In this document: in pieces, positions 1 through 7,373 of the stretch
Position numbering within the stretch: the stretch's first letter is position 1
Layout: every line of letters begins with the position of its first letter
NCBI GenBank assembly: GCA_050693875.1
Contig: JBOGWP010000081.1
Location: forward strand, 1-29,461
From: JBOGWP01 sp050693875
GTDB lineage: Bacteria > Actinomycetota > CADDZG01 > JAHWKV01 > JBOGWP01
Direction: 5' to 3'
Length of the DNA: 29,461 nucleotides
Translations under genes and position numbers: made by a program
Notes under the pieces: model-generated
What the model was told of the DNA's origin: nothing
The model's input: the letters and a program-made list of their open reading frames with translations, nothing else
Databases searched by the model: none

Positions 1-348
1 GCGGCGGGGGGCCCGATGCCCCAGGCCGATGAGCGCCCGGTCGGCCGCGGCGGTGGTCAGCCGCTCGTCGACGAGGCGGACGGGGATGTCGACGCGGGCG
101 GCGAGGGCCTCGGCGAGGGCGCGGGCCTGCTCGGCCGCCGGCCCCTCGCTCCCGTCGAGCCGTCTCGGAAATCCCACCACGATCTCTTCCACTTCCCGTT
201 CGTCCAGCAATCCAACCACGCGATCGATCCAGCCTGCCTTTCGCTCGATCACCTCGAGGGGAAAGGCCAGCTTTCGGTCGGGGTCGGAGACCGCGATGCC
301 GATCCGCTTCGTGCCCGGATCGATGGCGAGGACGGTCGCCGGGCTCAC
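1..348 (-). CDS. ruvX: RuvX/YqgF Holliday-junction resolvase-like, 3' end cut by window edge
   Basis: Putative pre-16S rRNA nuclease / Holliday junction resolvase of the RNase H fold. The N-terminus has the family signature AIDPGTKRIGIAVSD (first acidic residue D10), then GFPRRLDGSEG around residues 59-69 and the conserved DERLT at about 94-98. The frame is open to base 1, so 116 codons are visible and the last 20-30 residues lie outside. The GTG start at 348 overlaps the alaS stop by 4 nt (GTGA), which implies translational coupling. alaS-ruvX order is common in Actinobacteria and Firmicutes. The identity is firm; the precise cellular role (16S 5' processing or resolvase) is family knowledge. 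Confidence 0.93.
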   Translation of the reverse strand, partial: MSPATVLAIDPGTKRIGIAVSDPDRKLAFPLEVIERKAGWIDRVVGLLDEREVEEIVVGFPRRLDGSEGPAAEQARALAEALAARVDIPVRLVDERLTTAAADRALIGLGHRAPRR

Positions 349-2981
349 CCCGCTGCCTCGAGGGCCCGCCGAGCGGCCTCCCCCACCGCCTCGAGCGCCC
401 TGCCGAGCTCCGCGGTCGCCGGCCCGCCGGCCACGGACAGGTCCGGCCGGCCCCCACCGCCGCCGCCGAGGATCGTGGCGCCCTCGGCGAGCAGCTCCTG
501 GGCCGAGATCCCACGCCCCACCAGGTCCTTCGTCGCCGCGACCACGATGTTGGCCCTCCCCTCCTGGGCGGTTCCGGCGACCGCGACCCCCGACCCGAGC
601 CCGTCGCGGAGGGCGATCGCCAGCTTGCGGAGCTCGTCGACCGGGCGGCCGTCCCGCCGCACCACCACCAGCCTGGCGCCCCCCGCCGGGCGGGCCACGT
701 TCGCCAGGATCGCCCGCACCTCCTCTGCCTGGCCGGCGGCGCGCTGACGGGCGAGGTTCGTCTCGAGGGCCTTCGTGGTCTCGATGACCTTCTCGAGGCG
801 CTCGAGGACGCGGTCGGGCTCGGTCTTCAGCATCTCGGCCACTCGGCGGAGCCGGTCGGCCTGGCGGTTCAGGTAGGCGAGCCCGTTCATCCCGGTGTAG
901 GCCTCGACCCGGCGGATGCCGGCCCCGATCGACGACTCGCCGAGGATCTTGATCACCCCGACCTGCCCGGTGTGGGCCACGTGCGTGCCGCCGCAGAGCT
1001 CCTTAGAGTAGTCGCCCACCTCGACCACGCGCACGTAGTCCCCGTACTTCTCACCGAAGAGCGCCAGGGCCCCCAGCTTCGTGGCGACCTCGTAGGTGGT
1101 CTCGAAGGCACGCACGGCGTCGTCGGCGAGCACCCGGCGGTTGACCTCCTCCTCGATCTCCGACAGCGTCGCCGGCGCGACCGCCTCGAAGTGCGAGAAG
1201 TCGAAGCGCAGGCGGCCCGGCTCGACCAGAGAGCCGTGCTGGCGGGCGTGCTCTCCCAGCCGGTTCCGCAGCCCCCAGTGGATCATGTGGGTGGCGGTGT
1301 GGCTCTGGCGGGCGCCCTCCCGGTGCTGCGGCTCGACCTCCGCCTCGGCGGCCTGGCCCACCTGGATCTCCCCGGTCACCACCTTGCCGCGGTGGATGAT
1401 CAGGCCCGGGACCCCGCCCTGGGTGTCGTCGACGCCGAAGCGGCCCGTCGCGGTCCGGATCTCGCCGCGGTCGCCGATCTGGCCGCCGCCCTCGGGGTAG
1501 AAGGGCGTCCGCTCGAGCACGACGTCGCCCTCCTCGCCCTTCCCGAGGGCCGGCGCGCTGGCCGTCCCGCGGGCGATCGCGGCGATCTCGGTCTCCACGC
1601 GGCGCCGCTCGTAGCCGATGAAGTCGACCTGCAGCGCGGCGAAGGCGTCGGCCCAGGTCGCCGCCTCGACCCCACCGGTGGTGTGGCGAGCCGCCCGGGC
1701 ACGCTCCCGCTGCAGGGCCATCAGGGTCTCGAACTCCTCCACGTCGACCACGAGCCCCTCGTCCTCGGCGATCTCGCCGGTCAGGTCGAGGGGGAACCCG
1801 TAGGTGTCGTGCAGCTCGAAGGCGACCTCGCCCGACAGCCGCGCCTCCCCCCGCCCCCTGGTGGAGGCGATCTCCTCCTCGAGGCGGGCGAGTCCCCGGC
1901 GCAGGGTGAGGTCGAAGCGGGCCTCCTCCTTCTCGGTGACCCTGCGGACCAGGTCCCGGTTGCGGTCCACCTCGGGATACACCGCGGCGAACAGCGCCAC
2001 CGCGGCGTCGGTGAGATCGGCGAGCAGGGGCCGGTCGACCCCGACGAGCCGGGCGTGGCGCACCGCGCGGCGGACGACCCGGCGAAGGACGTAGCCGCGG
2101 CCCTCGTTGCTGGGCACGACGCCGTCGGCGATCACCATGGTCGCCGCCCGGGCGTGGTCGGTGAGGATGCGGATGCTGACATCGGTCTCGGGGTTCTGGC
2201 CGTAGCGCCGGCCGGTGACCTCCTCGACCGCCCGCAGGATCGGCGCCATCGAGTCGCACTCGAAGGCGGAGGGAACATCCTCGAGGATCGCGGCGATCCG
2301 CTCCAGCCCTGCCCCGGTGTCCACGCTGGGGCGCGGGAGGTCGCCGGTGATCTCGAGGCGGTCGTTCTGCACGTGCTGCATGAACACCAGGTTCCAGATC
2401 TCGAGGTAGCGCTCGTCGTCGACCTCCCCGGAGCCGGCGAACGCGGCCCCGAAGGCGGGCCCGCGGTCGTAGAGCAGCTCGGAGGACGGGCCGCACGGGC
2501 CGGCCACCCCCATGTGCCAGAAGTTGTCCTTGCGCCCCCGGCGCAGCACCCGCTCGGGCGGGACTCCGATCTCCTCCTCCCAGATGCGCGCCGCCTCGTC
2601 GTCGGTCTCGAAGACCGTCGCCCAGAGGCGGGCCGGCTCGAGGCGGAAGCCCTCCGTGGCAAGCTCCCAGGCCCACCGGCAGGCCTCGGACTTGAAGTAG
2701 TCGCCGAACGAGAAGTTGCCGAGCATCTCGAAGAAGGTGAGATGCCGGGCGGTCTTGCCGACCTCCTCGAGGTCGACCGCCCGGAAGCACTTCTGGACCG
2801 TGGTGGCGCGGGGGTAGGGCGGGGGCTTGAGGCCGAGGAAGTAGGGCTTGAACTGCACCATGCCGGCCGCGGTGAGCAGCAGCGTGGGGTCGTCGGGGAC
2901 CAGCGGCGAGGATGCCACGACCGTGTGGCCCCGCTCGGCGAAGAAGTCGAGGAAGATCCGGCGGATCTCCTCCGTCGTCAC
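345..2981 (-). CDS. alaS: Alanyl-tRNA synthetase
   Basis: Charges tRNA-Ala and edits mischarged Ser/Gly; cytoplasmic. The protein is 878 aa, full family length. The catalytic N-terminus includes LTAAGMVQFKPYFLG, KCFRAVDLEEVGKT, and TFFEMLGNFSFGDYFK. The editing domain carries HTATH near residues 559-563 and CGGTH near 663-667, the HxxxH/CxxxH zinc site. The C-terminal oligomerisation domain ends in a glycine-rich GGGGGGRPDLS segment typical of AlaRS. The GTG start at 2981 aligns with the usual MTTEEIRRIFLDFF start; no clear Shine-Dalgarno is seen, and it begins 3 nt after the upstream 78-aa gene, so it depends on the operon. No truncation or missing key residue is visible. Confidence 0.98.
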   Translation of the reverse strand: MTTEEIRRIFLDFFAERGHTVVASSPLVPDDPTLLLTAAGMVQFKPYFLGLKPPPYPRATTVQKCFRAVDLEEVGKTARHLTFFEMLGNFSFGDYFKSEACRWAWELATEGFRLEPARLWATVFETDDEAARIWEEEIGVPPERVLRRGRKDNFWHMGVAGPCGPSSELLYDRGPAFGAAFAGSGEVDDERYLEIWNLVFMQHVQNDRLEITGDLPRPSVDTGAGLERIAAILEDVPSAFECDSMAPILRAVEEVTGRRYGQNPETDVSIRILTDHARAATMVIADGVVPSNEGRGYVLRRVVRRAVRHARLVGVDRPLLADLTDAAVALFAAVYPEVDRNRDLVRRVTEKEEARFDLTLRRGLARLEEEIASTRGRGEARLSGEVAFELHDTYGFPLDLTGEIAEDEGLVVDVEEFETLMALQRERARAARHTTGGVEAATWADAFAALQVDFIGYERRRVETEIAAIARGTASAPALGKGEEGDVVLERTPFYPEGGGQIGDRGEIRTATGRFGVDDTQGGVPGLIIHRGKVVTGEIQVGQAAEAEVEPQHREGARQSHTATHMIHWGLRNRLGEHARQHGSLVEPGRLRFDFSHFEAVAPATLSEIEEEVNRRVLADDAVRAFETTYEVATKLGALALFGEKYGDYVRVVEVGDYSKELCGGTHVAHTGQVGVIKILGESSIGAGIRRVEAYTGMNGLAYLNRQADRLRRVAEMLKTEPDRVLERLEKVIETTKALETNLARQRAAGQAEEVRAILANVARPAGGARLVVVRRDGRPVDELRKLAIALRDGLGSGVAVAGTAQEGRANIVVAATKDLVGRGISAQELLAEGATILGGGGGGRPDLSVAGGPATAELGRALEAVGEAARRALEAAG

Positions 2982-2984
2982 CGC

Positions 2985-3221
2985 TCAGCGCTCGGTTCGA
3001 GCGTCGACGCTCCTCAGCTCCCGCTCGGTCTCGGCCATCGCCCGCCTCGCCTCGCCGATGGCTCCCACAATGGCGTCCTTGAGCGAGGTCGCCGCCTTGA
3101 CCCCCTCCGCAACGATGATCTCGGGCACCCGCCGGCGGGCCCTGCGGACCGCACGGGCTCCAAGGTAGGCGCCGGCCGCCCCGAGGCCAATCCCGAGGGC
3201 GAAGCCTAAGAGGCGCTTCAC
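2985..3221 (-). CDS. Small membrane-anchored protein between DUF948 gene and alaS
   Basis: This 78-residue protein starts VKRLLGFALGIGLGAAGAYL, giving one glycine/alanine-rich hydrophobic segment (about residues 4-24). A basic stretch RAVRRARRR follows, then an amphipathic helix with many Glu/Ala/Arg. The pattern predicts an N-terminal membrane anchor with a short cytoplasmic tail. The GTG at 3221 overlaps the DUF948 stop by 4 nt (GTGA), and the stop lies 3 nt before alaS. Small proteins of this kind often follow DUF948 genes, but I do not recognise a named family and assign no function. The much longer open frame in the same phase upstream lacks coding character before this GTG. Confidence 0.75.
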   Translation of the reverse strand: MKRLLGFALGIGLGAAGAYLGARAVRRARRRVPEIIVAEGVKAATSLKDAIVGAIGEARRAMAETERELRSVDARTER

Positions 3222-3601
3222 TCCTTGGCGTCCTTCGCCTTGCCCTTGCCGCGACGGCCGAAGGAGCGCATGCCCGCCCGGGCGCCGGCGAGCAGCGAGA
3301 GCCCCTTGATCAGCGGGTTCGTCGCCGCCGAGGTCACCAGGCGGGCGACGTTCGAGACGCTGGACGAGACCGACTCGGCGGCCGCCATGATCCCGTCGAC
3401 CCGGTCGAGCTCGACGTTGAGCGTGGCGACGGTCTGGCGCACCTCCTCGAGCACCGGGACGGCGGTTCGCTGGACGTCCTTGAGCAGGTCCTGGGTGGAC
3501 AGCAGCAGGCCCTGCACCCGCATCAGGGTGAGGCTGATGAAGACGACCAGCCCGGCGAAGGCGAGGGCAGCGATGAGCCCGGCGACCTGGCCGAGCGTCA
3601 C
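3218..3601 (-). CDS. DUF948 family membrane-anchored coiled-coil protein
   Basis: One N-terminal transmembrane segment (VAGLIAALAFAGLVVFISLTL) is followed by a helical region with regularly spaced Leu/Val (LLKDVQRTAVPVLEEVRQTVATLNVELDRVDGIM) and a basic tail RRGKGKAKDAKE. This is the layout of DUF948 (YtxG-like) proteins, general-stress or envelope-associated proteins of unknown biochemical role in Gram-positives. The GTG at 3601 gives 127 aa and a normal start to the membrane helix. An in-frame TTG at 3631 would add 10 residues (CRHATNVLP) that look unlike the family. No strong Shine-Dalgarno is seen for either. This gene heads the minus-strand operon that runs through alaS to ruvX. Confidence 0.8.
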   Translation of the reverse strand: MTLGQVAGLIAALAFAGLVVFISLTLMRVQGLLLSTQDLLKDVQRTAVPVLEEVRQTVATLNVELDRVDGIMAAAESVSSSVSNVARLVTSAATNPLIKGLSLLAGARAGMRSFGRRGKGKAKDAKE

Positions 3602-3697
3602 TGGAAGAACGTTGGTTGCATGGCGGCACAAACCTTATCGCTTGAGGCGCCGGCCGCGAGGCATCGCCGGGCCACCCCAGGCCGCCGCTGCGTCGGC

Positions 3698-3874
3698 TCA
3701 GGTGCCCGCTGCCGGGCCGGCCCGGATCGCCATCCTCCAACCCAGCAGGCCGACCGGGATCACGGTCAGGAGGAATCCGGCGTAGACCCACGCCGAGGGC
3801 GACGACCAGCGGACGTCTGCCGGGTAGCGTGCCAGGACCACCAGCTCGAGCACGCCGAGGAGGAAGTAGCTCAC
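3698..3874 (-). CDS. C-terminal part of a split membrane protein
   Basis: These 58 codons (VSYFLLGVLELVVLARYP ... GFLLTVIPVGLLGWRM) encode two hydrophobic helices separated by a short loop with WSSPSAWVY. The GTG at 3874 overlaps the stop of the upstream frame by 4 nt. The junction reads GCGGCGGGGTGA. Adding one G to the G-run would fuse the two frames into a single membrane protein of about 258 aa. From the way the last helices complete the upstream protein I think this is one gene with a one-base deletion, or a sequencing error, rather than two genes. A genuine small overlapping gene cannot be excluded. Confidence 0.5.
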   Translation of the reverse strand: MSYFLLGVLELVVLARYPADVRWSSPSAWVYAGFLLTVIPVGLLGWRMAIRAGPAAGT

Positions 3875-4470
3875 CCCGCCGCCCGCAGGCGCCGGAGGTC
3901 GCCCTCGGCGAGCGCGTGGAACGCCGCCACGCCGATTCCAACGAGCCAGGCTCCGATCGCCCGCCCGGTGAGCGGGGTGAGCGCCCATGGCCACAGCGCC
4001 GCCGCCCGCCGGGCGAACAGCGCCACGCCGAGCCCCAGCACCACCCCGGCCTGGAGCGCCACCACCACCCTCCCCCAGGCGGGCATCCGCCGCGTGCGCC
4101 CGAGGTCACCGCCGGGCACCCGGACCTGGCGGACGAGCACCAACAGCATCAGCAACGGGACGATCGCATAGATCGCCAGCCAGGCCCAGGCCGCGAACCG
4201 CGCCACGGGGTGCGGGCTCGAGAAGTGGAAGCGGTCGCGGTGGACGAGGGGGCCCAGGGTCAGGAGCGTGAAGACCAGGACCGCCGGGACCGAGATCCTC
4301 GCCGCCGCCCACGCGATCTCGCGGGCGGAGAGGTACTCGAGGAAGAAGCTCGGCAGGTAGCCGGCCCCGAGGAAAGCGGCGGTCAGGTTGGGCTTCACCG
4401 TCCAGGCGAAGAGGCGGTCGGTGTAGTCGGTGAGGACGAACAGGGCCCCCGCGGCGAGCAGCACGAGCAC
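3871..4470 (-). CDS. Polytopic membrane protein of unknown function, probably frameshifted at its 3' end
   Basis: The 199-aa frame has about five hydrophobic segments: LVLLAAGALFVL, the NLTAAFLGAGYLPSFFLEYL region, SVPAVLVFTLLTLGPLV, AWAWLAIYAIVPLLMLLVLV, and VVVALQAGVVLGLGVALF, then ALTPLTGRAIGAWLVGIGVAAFHALAEGDLRRLRAA. Charged loops alternate with the helices, as in an integral inner-membrane protein. No catalytic motif is recognised. The frame ends at a TGA where a G-run has probably lost one base; the continuation is at 3698-3874. The GTG at 4470 lies only 5 nt from the start of an intergenic repeat (from 4475), so the natural 5' end may have been replaced or shortened by that repeat. The frame stays open upstream to the TGA at about 4507. 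Confidence 0.6.
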   Translation of the reverse strand: MLVLLAAGALFVLTDYTDRLFAWTVKPNLTAAFLGAGYLPSFFLEYLSAREIAWAAARISVPAVLVFTLLTLGPLVHRDRFHFSSPHPVARFAAWAWLAIYAIVPLLMLLVLVRQVRVPGGDLGRTRRMPAWGRVVVALQAGVVLGLGVALFARRAAALWPWALTPLTGRAIGAWLVGIGVAAFHALAEGDLRRLRAAG

Positions 4471-4474
4471 GCCA

Positions 4475-4528
4475 GCCCAGCTCGAGGTGCCGAAGTTGGT
4501 GCGAATGAGTCAAGTTTTGGGACGAGAC
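4475..4528. repeat. Intergenic repeat copy 1, left part (interrupted by the transposon)
   Basis: The segment starting GCCCAGCTCGAGGTGCCG and running to the target duplication at 4521-4528 matches 29262-29315 base for base except one position (GTTGGT versus GTTGGC). The second half of this copy resumes at 7804 after the transposon. It is not coding in itself and lies against the 5' end of the membrane-protein gene. Confidence 0.85.
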
Positions 4529-4546
4529 GGTAGTGGGTCAGTTTGA
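4529..4546 (+). repeat. Left terminal inverted repeat (18 bp)
   Basis: GGTAGTGGGTCAGTTTGA is the exact reverse complement of 7778-7795. The transposase reading frame ends at 4538, inside this repeat, as is common in compact insertion sequences. Confidence 0.93.
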
Positions 4547-5404
4547 AGAAGATCGCCGGGCCACCGGGCCATCGAGCAGCCCGGCGACCTCTTCCAAGGT
4601 CCAGATGTGGTCCGCGATGCCTGCCGCCAGCGCCGGAGTCCGGGGGTAGGGTCTCCGAAGCGACGAGTGGGGGCGGGCGAAATTGTAGTGCATGAAATGC
4701 AGGGAGACGGCCGCGGCCAGGTTCTCCACCTTCTTCGAGAAGGCGTTGGTCAGCCGGGTGAACCGTCGCATGCCCATCCGCATCGTGAGGTTCTGCCGCT
4801 CCACGTAGCTGGTGGAGATGTGCTCGGGGTCCGGGTTCCCTTGGACGATCCGAACTTCGACCCCGGTGCAACTTGCTGGCGAGTACCGGGCCTCGTCCTG
4901 CGACTCGGCGGCGTAGAGCTTGTGAAGCTGGGCGTAGTCAATGTCGGCTCCGAACTCCCCCTCGACGGCTTCGAGGTACGCCTTCCAGCCGTCGGTGGTC
5001 AACTGGACCCGGTTCGCCAGCCGGGAGCGAACGTCCTGCATGAAGAGAACGGCGTCCATGAGGTCCCGCTTGCCGATCAGCCATGACATGGCGAGCTTCG
5101 AGTCCGCGTCGATGGCAACCCACGTCCAGACGCTCCCGTAGCCGAACTCGCCCTCATGCTCAGGAGGGACGTTCTTCTGCTTGGCATAGCAGAACGACCA
5201 GATCTCGTCGCACTGGACTCGCTTCGCGGTGAGGTTCGTGAGTACCCCGTCCTGATACTCCGAGCACGCCTTGCCAAGATCGATCAGGAGTTTGGCCACC
5301 GTGTTCTTTGCCGCGCCCGTGACGCGTACCGTGGCCCGGATCGAGTTGCCCTCGACTAAGCACCCGATGATTTGTGCTCGCTCCTTAGTGCTCAGCCGGT
5401 TCAT
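4538..5404 (-). CDS. IS1-family transposase, single-ORF DDE type
   Basis: This 288-aa enzyme catalyses cut and joining of the element ends. The N-terminus has a helix-turn-helix (about 5-45, GNSIRATVRVTGAAKNTVAKLL). The DDE triad is visible as D66 (QCDEIWSF), D138 (LTTDGWKAY) and E202 (ISTSYVERQNLTMRM). The ending MRRFTRLTNAFSKKVENLA...HFMHYNFARPHSSLRR is characteristic of IS1-type enzymes with one uninterrupted frame, resembling the ISMhu11-like subgroup found in archaea and uncultivated bacteria. I chose ATG 5404 (MNRLSTKERAQ, the family start) over ATG 5413 because a TATAAT box covers 5412-5417; transcription would then begin next to 5404. The frame is intact, so the element may still be active. 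Confidence 0.93.
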   Translation of the reverse strand: MNRLSTKERAQIIGCLVEGNSIRATVRVTGAAKNTVAKLLIDLGKACSEYQDGVLTNLTAKRVQCDEIWSFCYAKQKNVPPEHEGEFGYGSVWTWVAIDADSKLAMSWLIGKRDLMDAVLFMQDVRSRLANRVQLTTDGWKAYLEAVEGEFGADIDYAQLHKLYAAESQDEARYSPASCTGVEVRIVQGNPDPEHISTSYVERQNLTMRMGMRRFTRLTNAFSKKVENLAAAVSLHFMHYNFARPHSSLRRPYPRTPALAAGIADHIWTLEEVAGLLDGPVARRSSSN

Positions 5405-5411
5405 ACTGACC

Positions 5412-5417
5412 ATTATA
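5412..5417 (-). promoter_or_regulatory. -10-like box for the transposase
   Basis: A perfect TATAAT on the minus strand ends 8 nt before the ATG at 5404, the spacing expected for a leaderless transcript. No convincing -35 is seen. The box overlaps the alternative ATG at 5413. Confidence 0.45.
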
Positions 5418-5505
5418 CTTGAGCGGTCAGGGATATGGAATAGGGTAGACGAAAGTGGGGGAAGGGTTTTGTCCAGGGCTTTTTTGGTGTACGCTTTAGA
5501 CGCGT

Positions 5506-5577
5506 GGCGCCGCCGGGAATCGAACCCGGTGCTCGGGAGTCAAGGTCCCGCGTGTTTGGCCGGTACACCACGGCGCC
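5506..5577 (-). tRNA. tRNA-Gln (anticodon UUG), carried on the transposon
   Basis: The 72-nt minus-strand sequence folds as a complete cloverleaf with no mismatch. Acceptor GGCGCCG pairs with CGGCGCC. The D stem is GTGT/ACAC with A14, GG and A21 in the loop. The anticodon stem is CGGGA/TCCCG with loop CCTTGAC. The T stem is CCGGG/CCCGG with loop TTCGATT. Anticodon positions 34-36 read TTG, so it would decode CAA. No CCA is encoded. The odd feature is C at position 33, where almost all elongator tRNAs have U. The body resembles archaeal tRNA-Gln from memory, but a database alignment is needed. It lies upstream of, and co-oriented with, the transposase. Confidence 0.85.
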
Positions 5578-5602
5578 ATGTGGAGAATGCGGAGGTTGAG
5601 GA

Positions 5603-5620
5603 ACCGGGTCGCACCCCGGT
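5603..5620 (-). terminator. Hairpin after the winged-helix gene
   Basis: ACCGGG (5603-5608), a six-base loop, and CCCGGT (5615-5620) form a perfect 6-bp stem 14 nt past the stop of the 5634-6149 gene, between it and the tRNA. There is no T-tract, so this is a possible rather than proven terminator. Confidence 0.35.
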
Positions 5621-5633
5621 CCCCCAACACGTC

Positions 5634-6149
5634 CTAGCTAGGGGCGTCCGGCACTTGTGCGAGAGTCAGCGGACGCCCCTGCTGCTTCCACGGTTCACCA
5701 CCTCCCTCTTCCTTTCTGTTCTCCGACGAAGATCCGGTCAGCACCCACTCCCCGATGCCCAGCGACTTCACGTCACCACGCTTCCTCAACTTGTCGAGGA
5801 CGACGCTGATGCGGGCTGGAGAATCGCTCGCGCGACCCGCAGCCTTGAGCCGTTTCGCGATGTCGCTGGGGGCCACGGGGGTTCCTGCCTCCCGCATGGC
5901 TCTTTTGACGGCATCGGGTCGGGTCAACGCGACCCAAGAGGTGGAATCGAGGGCACTGCGTATTTCGGGTTGACCATTTGGCGAGTCGCGCTCGCTCTGC
6001 GCCAGAAGGCCCTCAAGGAATTGATGGCTTGCTCGGAGACCTGAGATGCGCGCCTCCAGAGCTTCAACTTCCTTCCGCCCCGCGGCCAGCTCACGCTCGG
6101 CGTTCGCGAGTCGCTGGGCTGCGATTGTTAGGGCTTGCTTGATATCCAC
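5634..6149 (-). CDS. Passenger gene: coiled-coil plus winged-helix protein
   Basis: This 171-aa protein has two parts. Residues about 5-50 (ALTIAAQRLANAERELAAG ... LEARISGLRASHQFLEGLLAQ) form a charged, leucine-spaced helix likely to be a coiled coil. Residues about 72-138 (TRPDAVKRAMREAGTPVAP, SDIAKRLKAAGR, RISVVLDKLRKRGDVKSLG, GEWVLTGS) look like a winged helix-turn-helix with a final beta-wing, as in HARE-HTH or MarR-like folds. The tail is polar and probably disordered. It is therefore a possible DNA-binding protein; I do not recognise a named family. GTG at 6149 is preceded by TATAAA at 6183-6188. The gene lies inside the IS1-family element, co-oriented with the transposase. Confidence 0.65.
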   Translation of the reverse strand: MDIKQALTIAAQRLANAERELAAGRKEVEALEARISGLRASHQFLEGLLAQSERDSPNGQPEIRSALDSTSWVALTRPDAVKRAMREAGTPVAPSDIAKRLKAAGRASDSPARISVVLDKLRKRGDVKSLGIGEWVLTGSSSENRKEEGGGEPWKQQGRPLTLAQVPDAPS

Positions 6150-6182
6150 GGGGGGGATGATACCACCCCGGGAGGGTAAGGC

Positions 6183-6188
6183 TTTATA
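6183..6188 (-). promoter_or_regulatory. TATAAA box upstream of the winged-helix gene
   Basis: On the minus strand the sequence reads GGATATAAAGCC, 34 nt before GTG 6149. It can be read as a bacterial -10 without a recognisable -35, or as an archaeal TATA box giving a leader of about 10 nt. The sequence does not decide between them. Confidence 0.35.
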
Positions 6189-6195
6189 TCCATAT

Positions 6196-6224
6196 CCCCT
6201 TCGGGGGGGACGAACGCAGGTTCG
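6196..6224. other. Two small hairpins between passenger genes
   Basis: CCCC-TTCG-GGGG (a UUCG-type tetraloop, starting at 6197) and CGAAC-GCAG-GTTCG (6211-6224) lie just after the stop of the 82-codon passenger gene and before the TATAAA box of the next gene. They may act as a weak terminator or RNA-stabilising element; no T-run follows. Confidence 0.4.
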
Positions 6225-6227
6225 TCG

Positions 6228-6467
6228 TTATGGCCGACCCCAGCGCGCAGCAGCGGCCCGACGGGCGATCTCGCTCCGCTGCTCGGGGGTGAGCTTCGCC
6301 GCCCGCGCCTTCCCACCCTTGAGCCCCCCGCGCCGCCCAAGCTCCACGGCCGCAGGGTCTTTCCTTGGCTCCTGCGGTTCCTCGGCTTTCTCGCCGATCG
6401 CCTCGGATACGATGTCCGCGGCGAGACGATTCAGATCCCTTGGGCGTTTCCTTGACCGCTTAGGCAT
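6228..6467 (-). CDS. Passenger gene: small basic protein with GGLKGGKARA motif
   Basis: Seventy-nine residues from ATG 6467, beginning MPKRSRKRPRDLNRLAADIV. The middle is KDPAAVELGRRGGLKGGKARA and the end is KLTPEQRSEIARRAAAARWGRP. Proteins with the signature ALGRxGGLKGGKARA...LxxExRxEIARKAAxARW are widespread in bacteria and often lie on mobile elements. They are strongly basic and histone-H1-like, presumably nucleic-acid binding, but no function is established to my knowledge. An in-frame TTG at 6476 would add three residues; ATG fits the family start MPKR. It is co-oriented with the transposase and lies just downstream of a strong intrinsic terminator. Confidence 0.75.
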   Translation of the reverse strand: MPKRSRKRPRDLNRLAADIVSEAIGEKAEEPQEPRKDPAAVELGRRGGLKGGKARAAKLTPEQRSEIARRAAAARWGRP

Positions 6468-6500
6468 ATCGGCCAAATCCTAACATTGGAGTAGCCCCTT

Positions 6501-6536
6501 AAAAAGAGGCAGCCCCGGAAGGACCGGGGCTGCCTC
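6501..6536 (-). terminator. Strong intrinsic terminator after the DUF3800 gene
   Basis: GAGGCAGCCCCGG (6524-6536 read on the minus strand) and CCGGGGCTGCCTC (6506-6518) make a perfect 13-bp stem with a 5-nt loop, followed on the minus strand by TTTTT (6501-6505). This is a textbook Rho-independent terminator. It separates DUF3800 from the small basic protein gene, so each passenger gene probably has its own promoter. Confidence 0.85.
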
Positions 6537-6602
6537 TAGAACCACGGGCTAAAGGCCAGAGGCCCACGCCCATGACCAATGTGACGCACATTCCCCGAGC
6601 CG

Positions 6603-7373
6603 TCAAGGGTTACGACGGCGGGGGGGCGGCGGCGACCAAGAGCCATGGTTGTAGACAGCGACGCTGTGAGTGGCATTACGCCAGCCGCCGAGGCACGACG
6701 CCGTACCCAAGGCAGTTCGGACATACATCGAGAGGTTGGCCTTAGGTGAGGTGGAGGAGGCTGCGCCGGCCGCCTGCCGGAACTCAAAGGCGGTCGCGGA
6801 GGTCAAGAGATCAACGACCTGTAGCCCATCGCACGATTTCGAGTCCAGTCGACAGACAGAGACAATGGCCAAACGGTCAAACCGTCGGTTCACGGAGGCC
6901 CTTAGCGACTCCTCGAAGAGAACGTGTTTGGGCGTTGAGTACTTGTCCGCTAGGACGGCCGCGAGTTCGTTCGGCTGCATCACGGCTACGATGAGCTGCT
7001 CGGCGAGCCTTGCATAGGCATCCCAAGGCGTTCCAAACCGCTGGATTGGGTCAGCAATGTCGCGATCAGCCACGAAGCAGAAGAATCTCGCGTCTCGCTG
7101 GGCTGCGACTACGTCGACGAACTTCTTGTATTGGCCAAATTGCCCGGCCGTCACGTCAGCAAACTTGATCTCGTTGTACAAATGACTCCTATCTCGCAGA
7201 AGCTGAAGTTCGCTCATTAGACGGGCCGGCTCTGGAAGCTTTAGACAGCCAATGGCGAAAATCCGGTCGTTGGCGATCGTCCCCGTCTCGTCGAGGAAGA
7301 TGGTAGCCACAGGATGATTGGGGGGTGGAAGCGCCGACGCTATCGATCGCAGTGGTTCAGGCATTTGCCCCAC
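6603..7373 (-). CDS. Passenger gene: DUF3800 protein (putative RNase H-like nuclease)
   Basis: The 256-aa protein shows the DUF3800 pattern. Near residue 25 it has IFLDETGT, equivalent to the family's YxDESG with the first conserved Asp. The middle has FFCFVADRD with conserved acidic residues. Near the C-terminus is CDGLQVVDLLTSATAFEFR, equivalent to the QxADLxAG signature. DUF3800 proteins are predicted RNase H-fold nucleases, frequent in defence islands and on mobile elements; activity is inferred. The start is GTG 7373, or ATG 7364 three codons later. It lies divergent from the NYN remnant and is followed by a strong terminator. GC is lower than in the chromosomal neighbours, in line with the transposon's foreign origin. 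Confidence 0.82.
   Translation of the reverse strand: MGQMPEPLRSIASALPPPNHPVATIFLDETGTIANDRIFAIGCLKLPEPARLMSELQLLRDRSHLYNEIKFADVTAGQFGQYKKFVDVVAAQRDARFFCFVADRDIADPIQRFGTPWDAYARLAEQLIVAVMQPNELAAVLADKYSTPKHVLFEESLRASVNRRFDRLAIVSVCRLDSKSCDGLQVVDLLTSATAFEFRQAAGAASSTSPKANLSMYVRTALGTASCLGGWRNATHSVAVYNHGSWSPPPPRRRNP

Noticed and set aside
972..3209. Long plus-strand open frame of 745 codons opposite alaS
   Set aside because: It is a high-GC shadow: the minus strand encodes a complete alanyl-tRNA synthetase and the plus frame shows no family motif.
6498..6506. CTTTTTAAG read on the minus strand as an archaeal TATA box for the small basic protein
   Set aside because: The T-run belongs to the 13-bp-stem intrinsic terminator of the DUF3800 gene, which explains it better.
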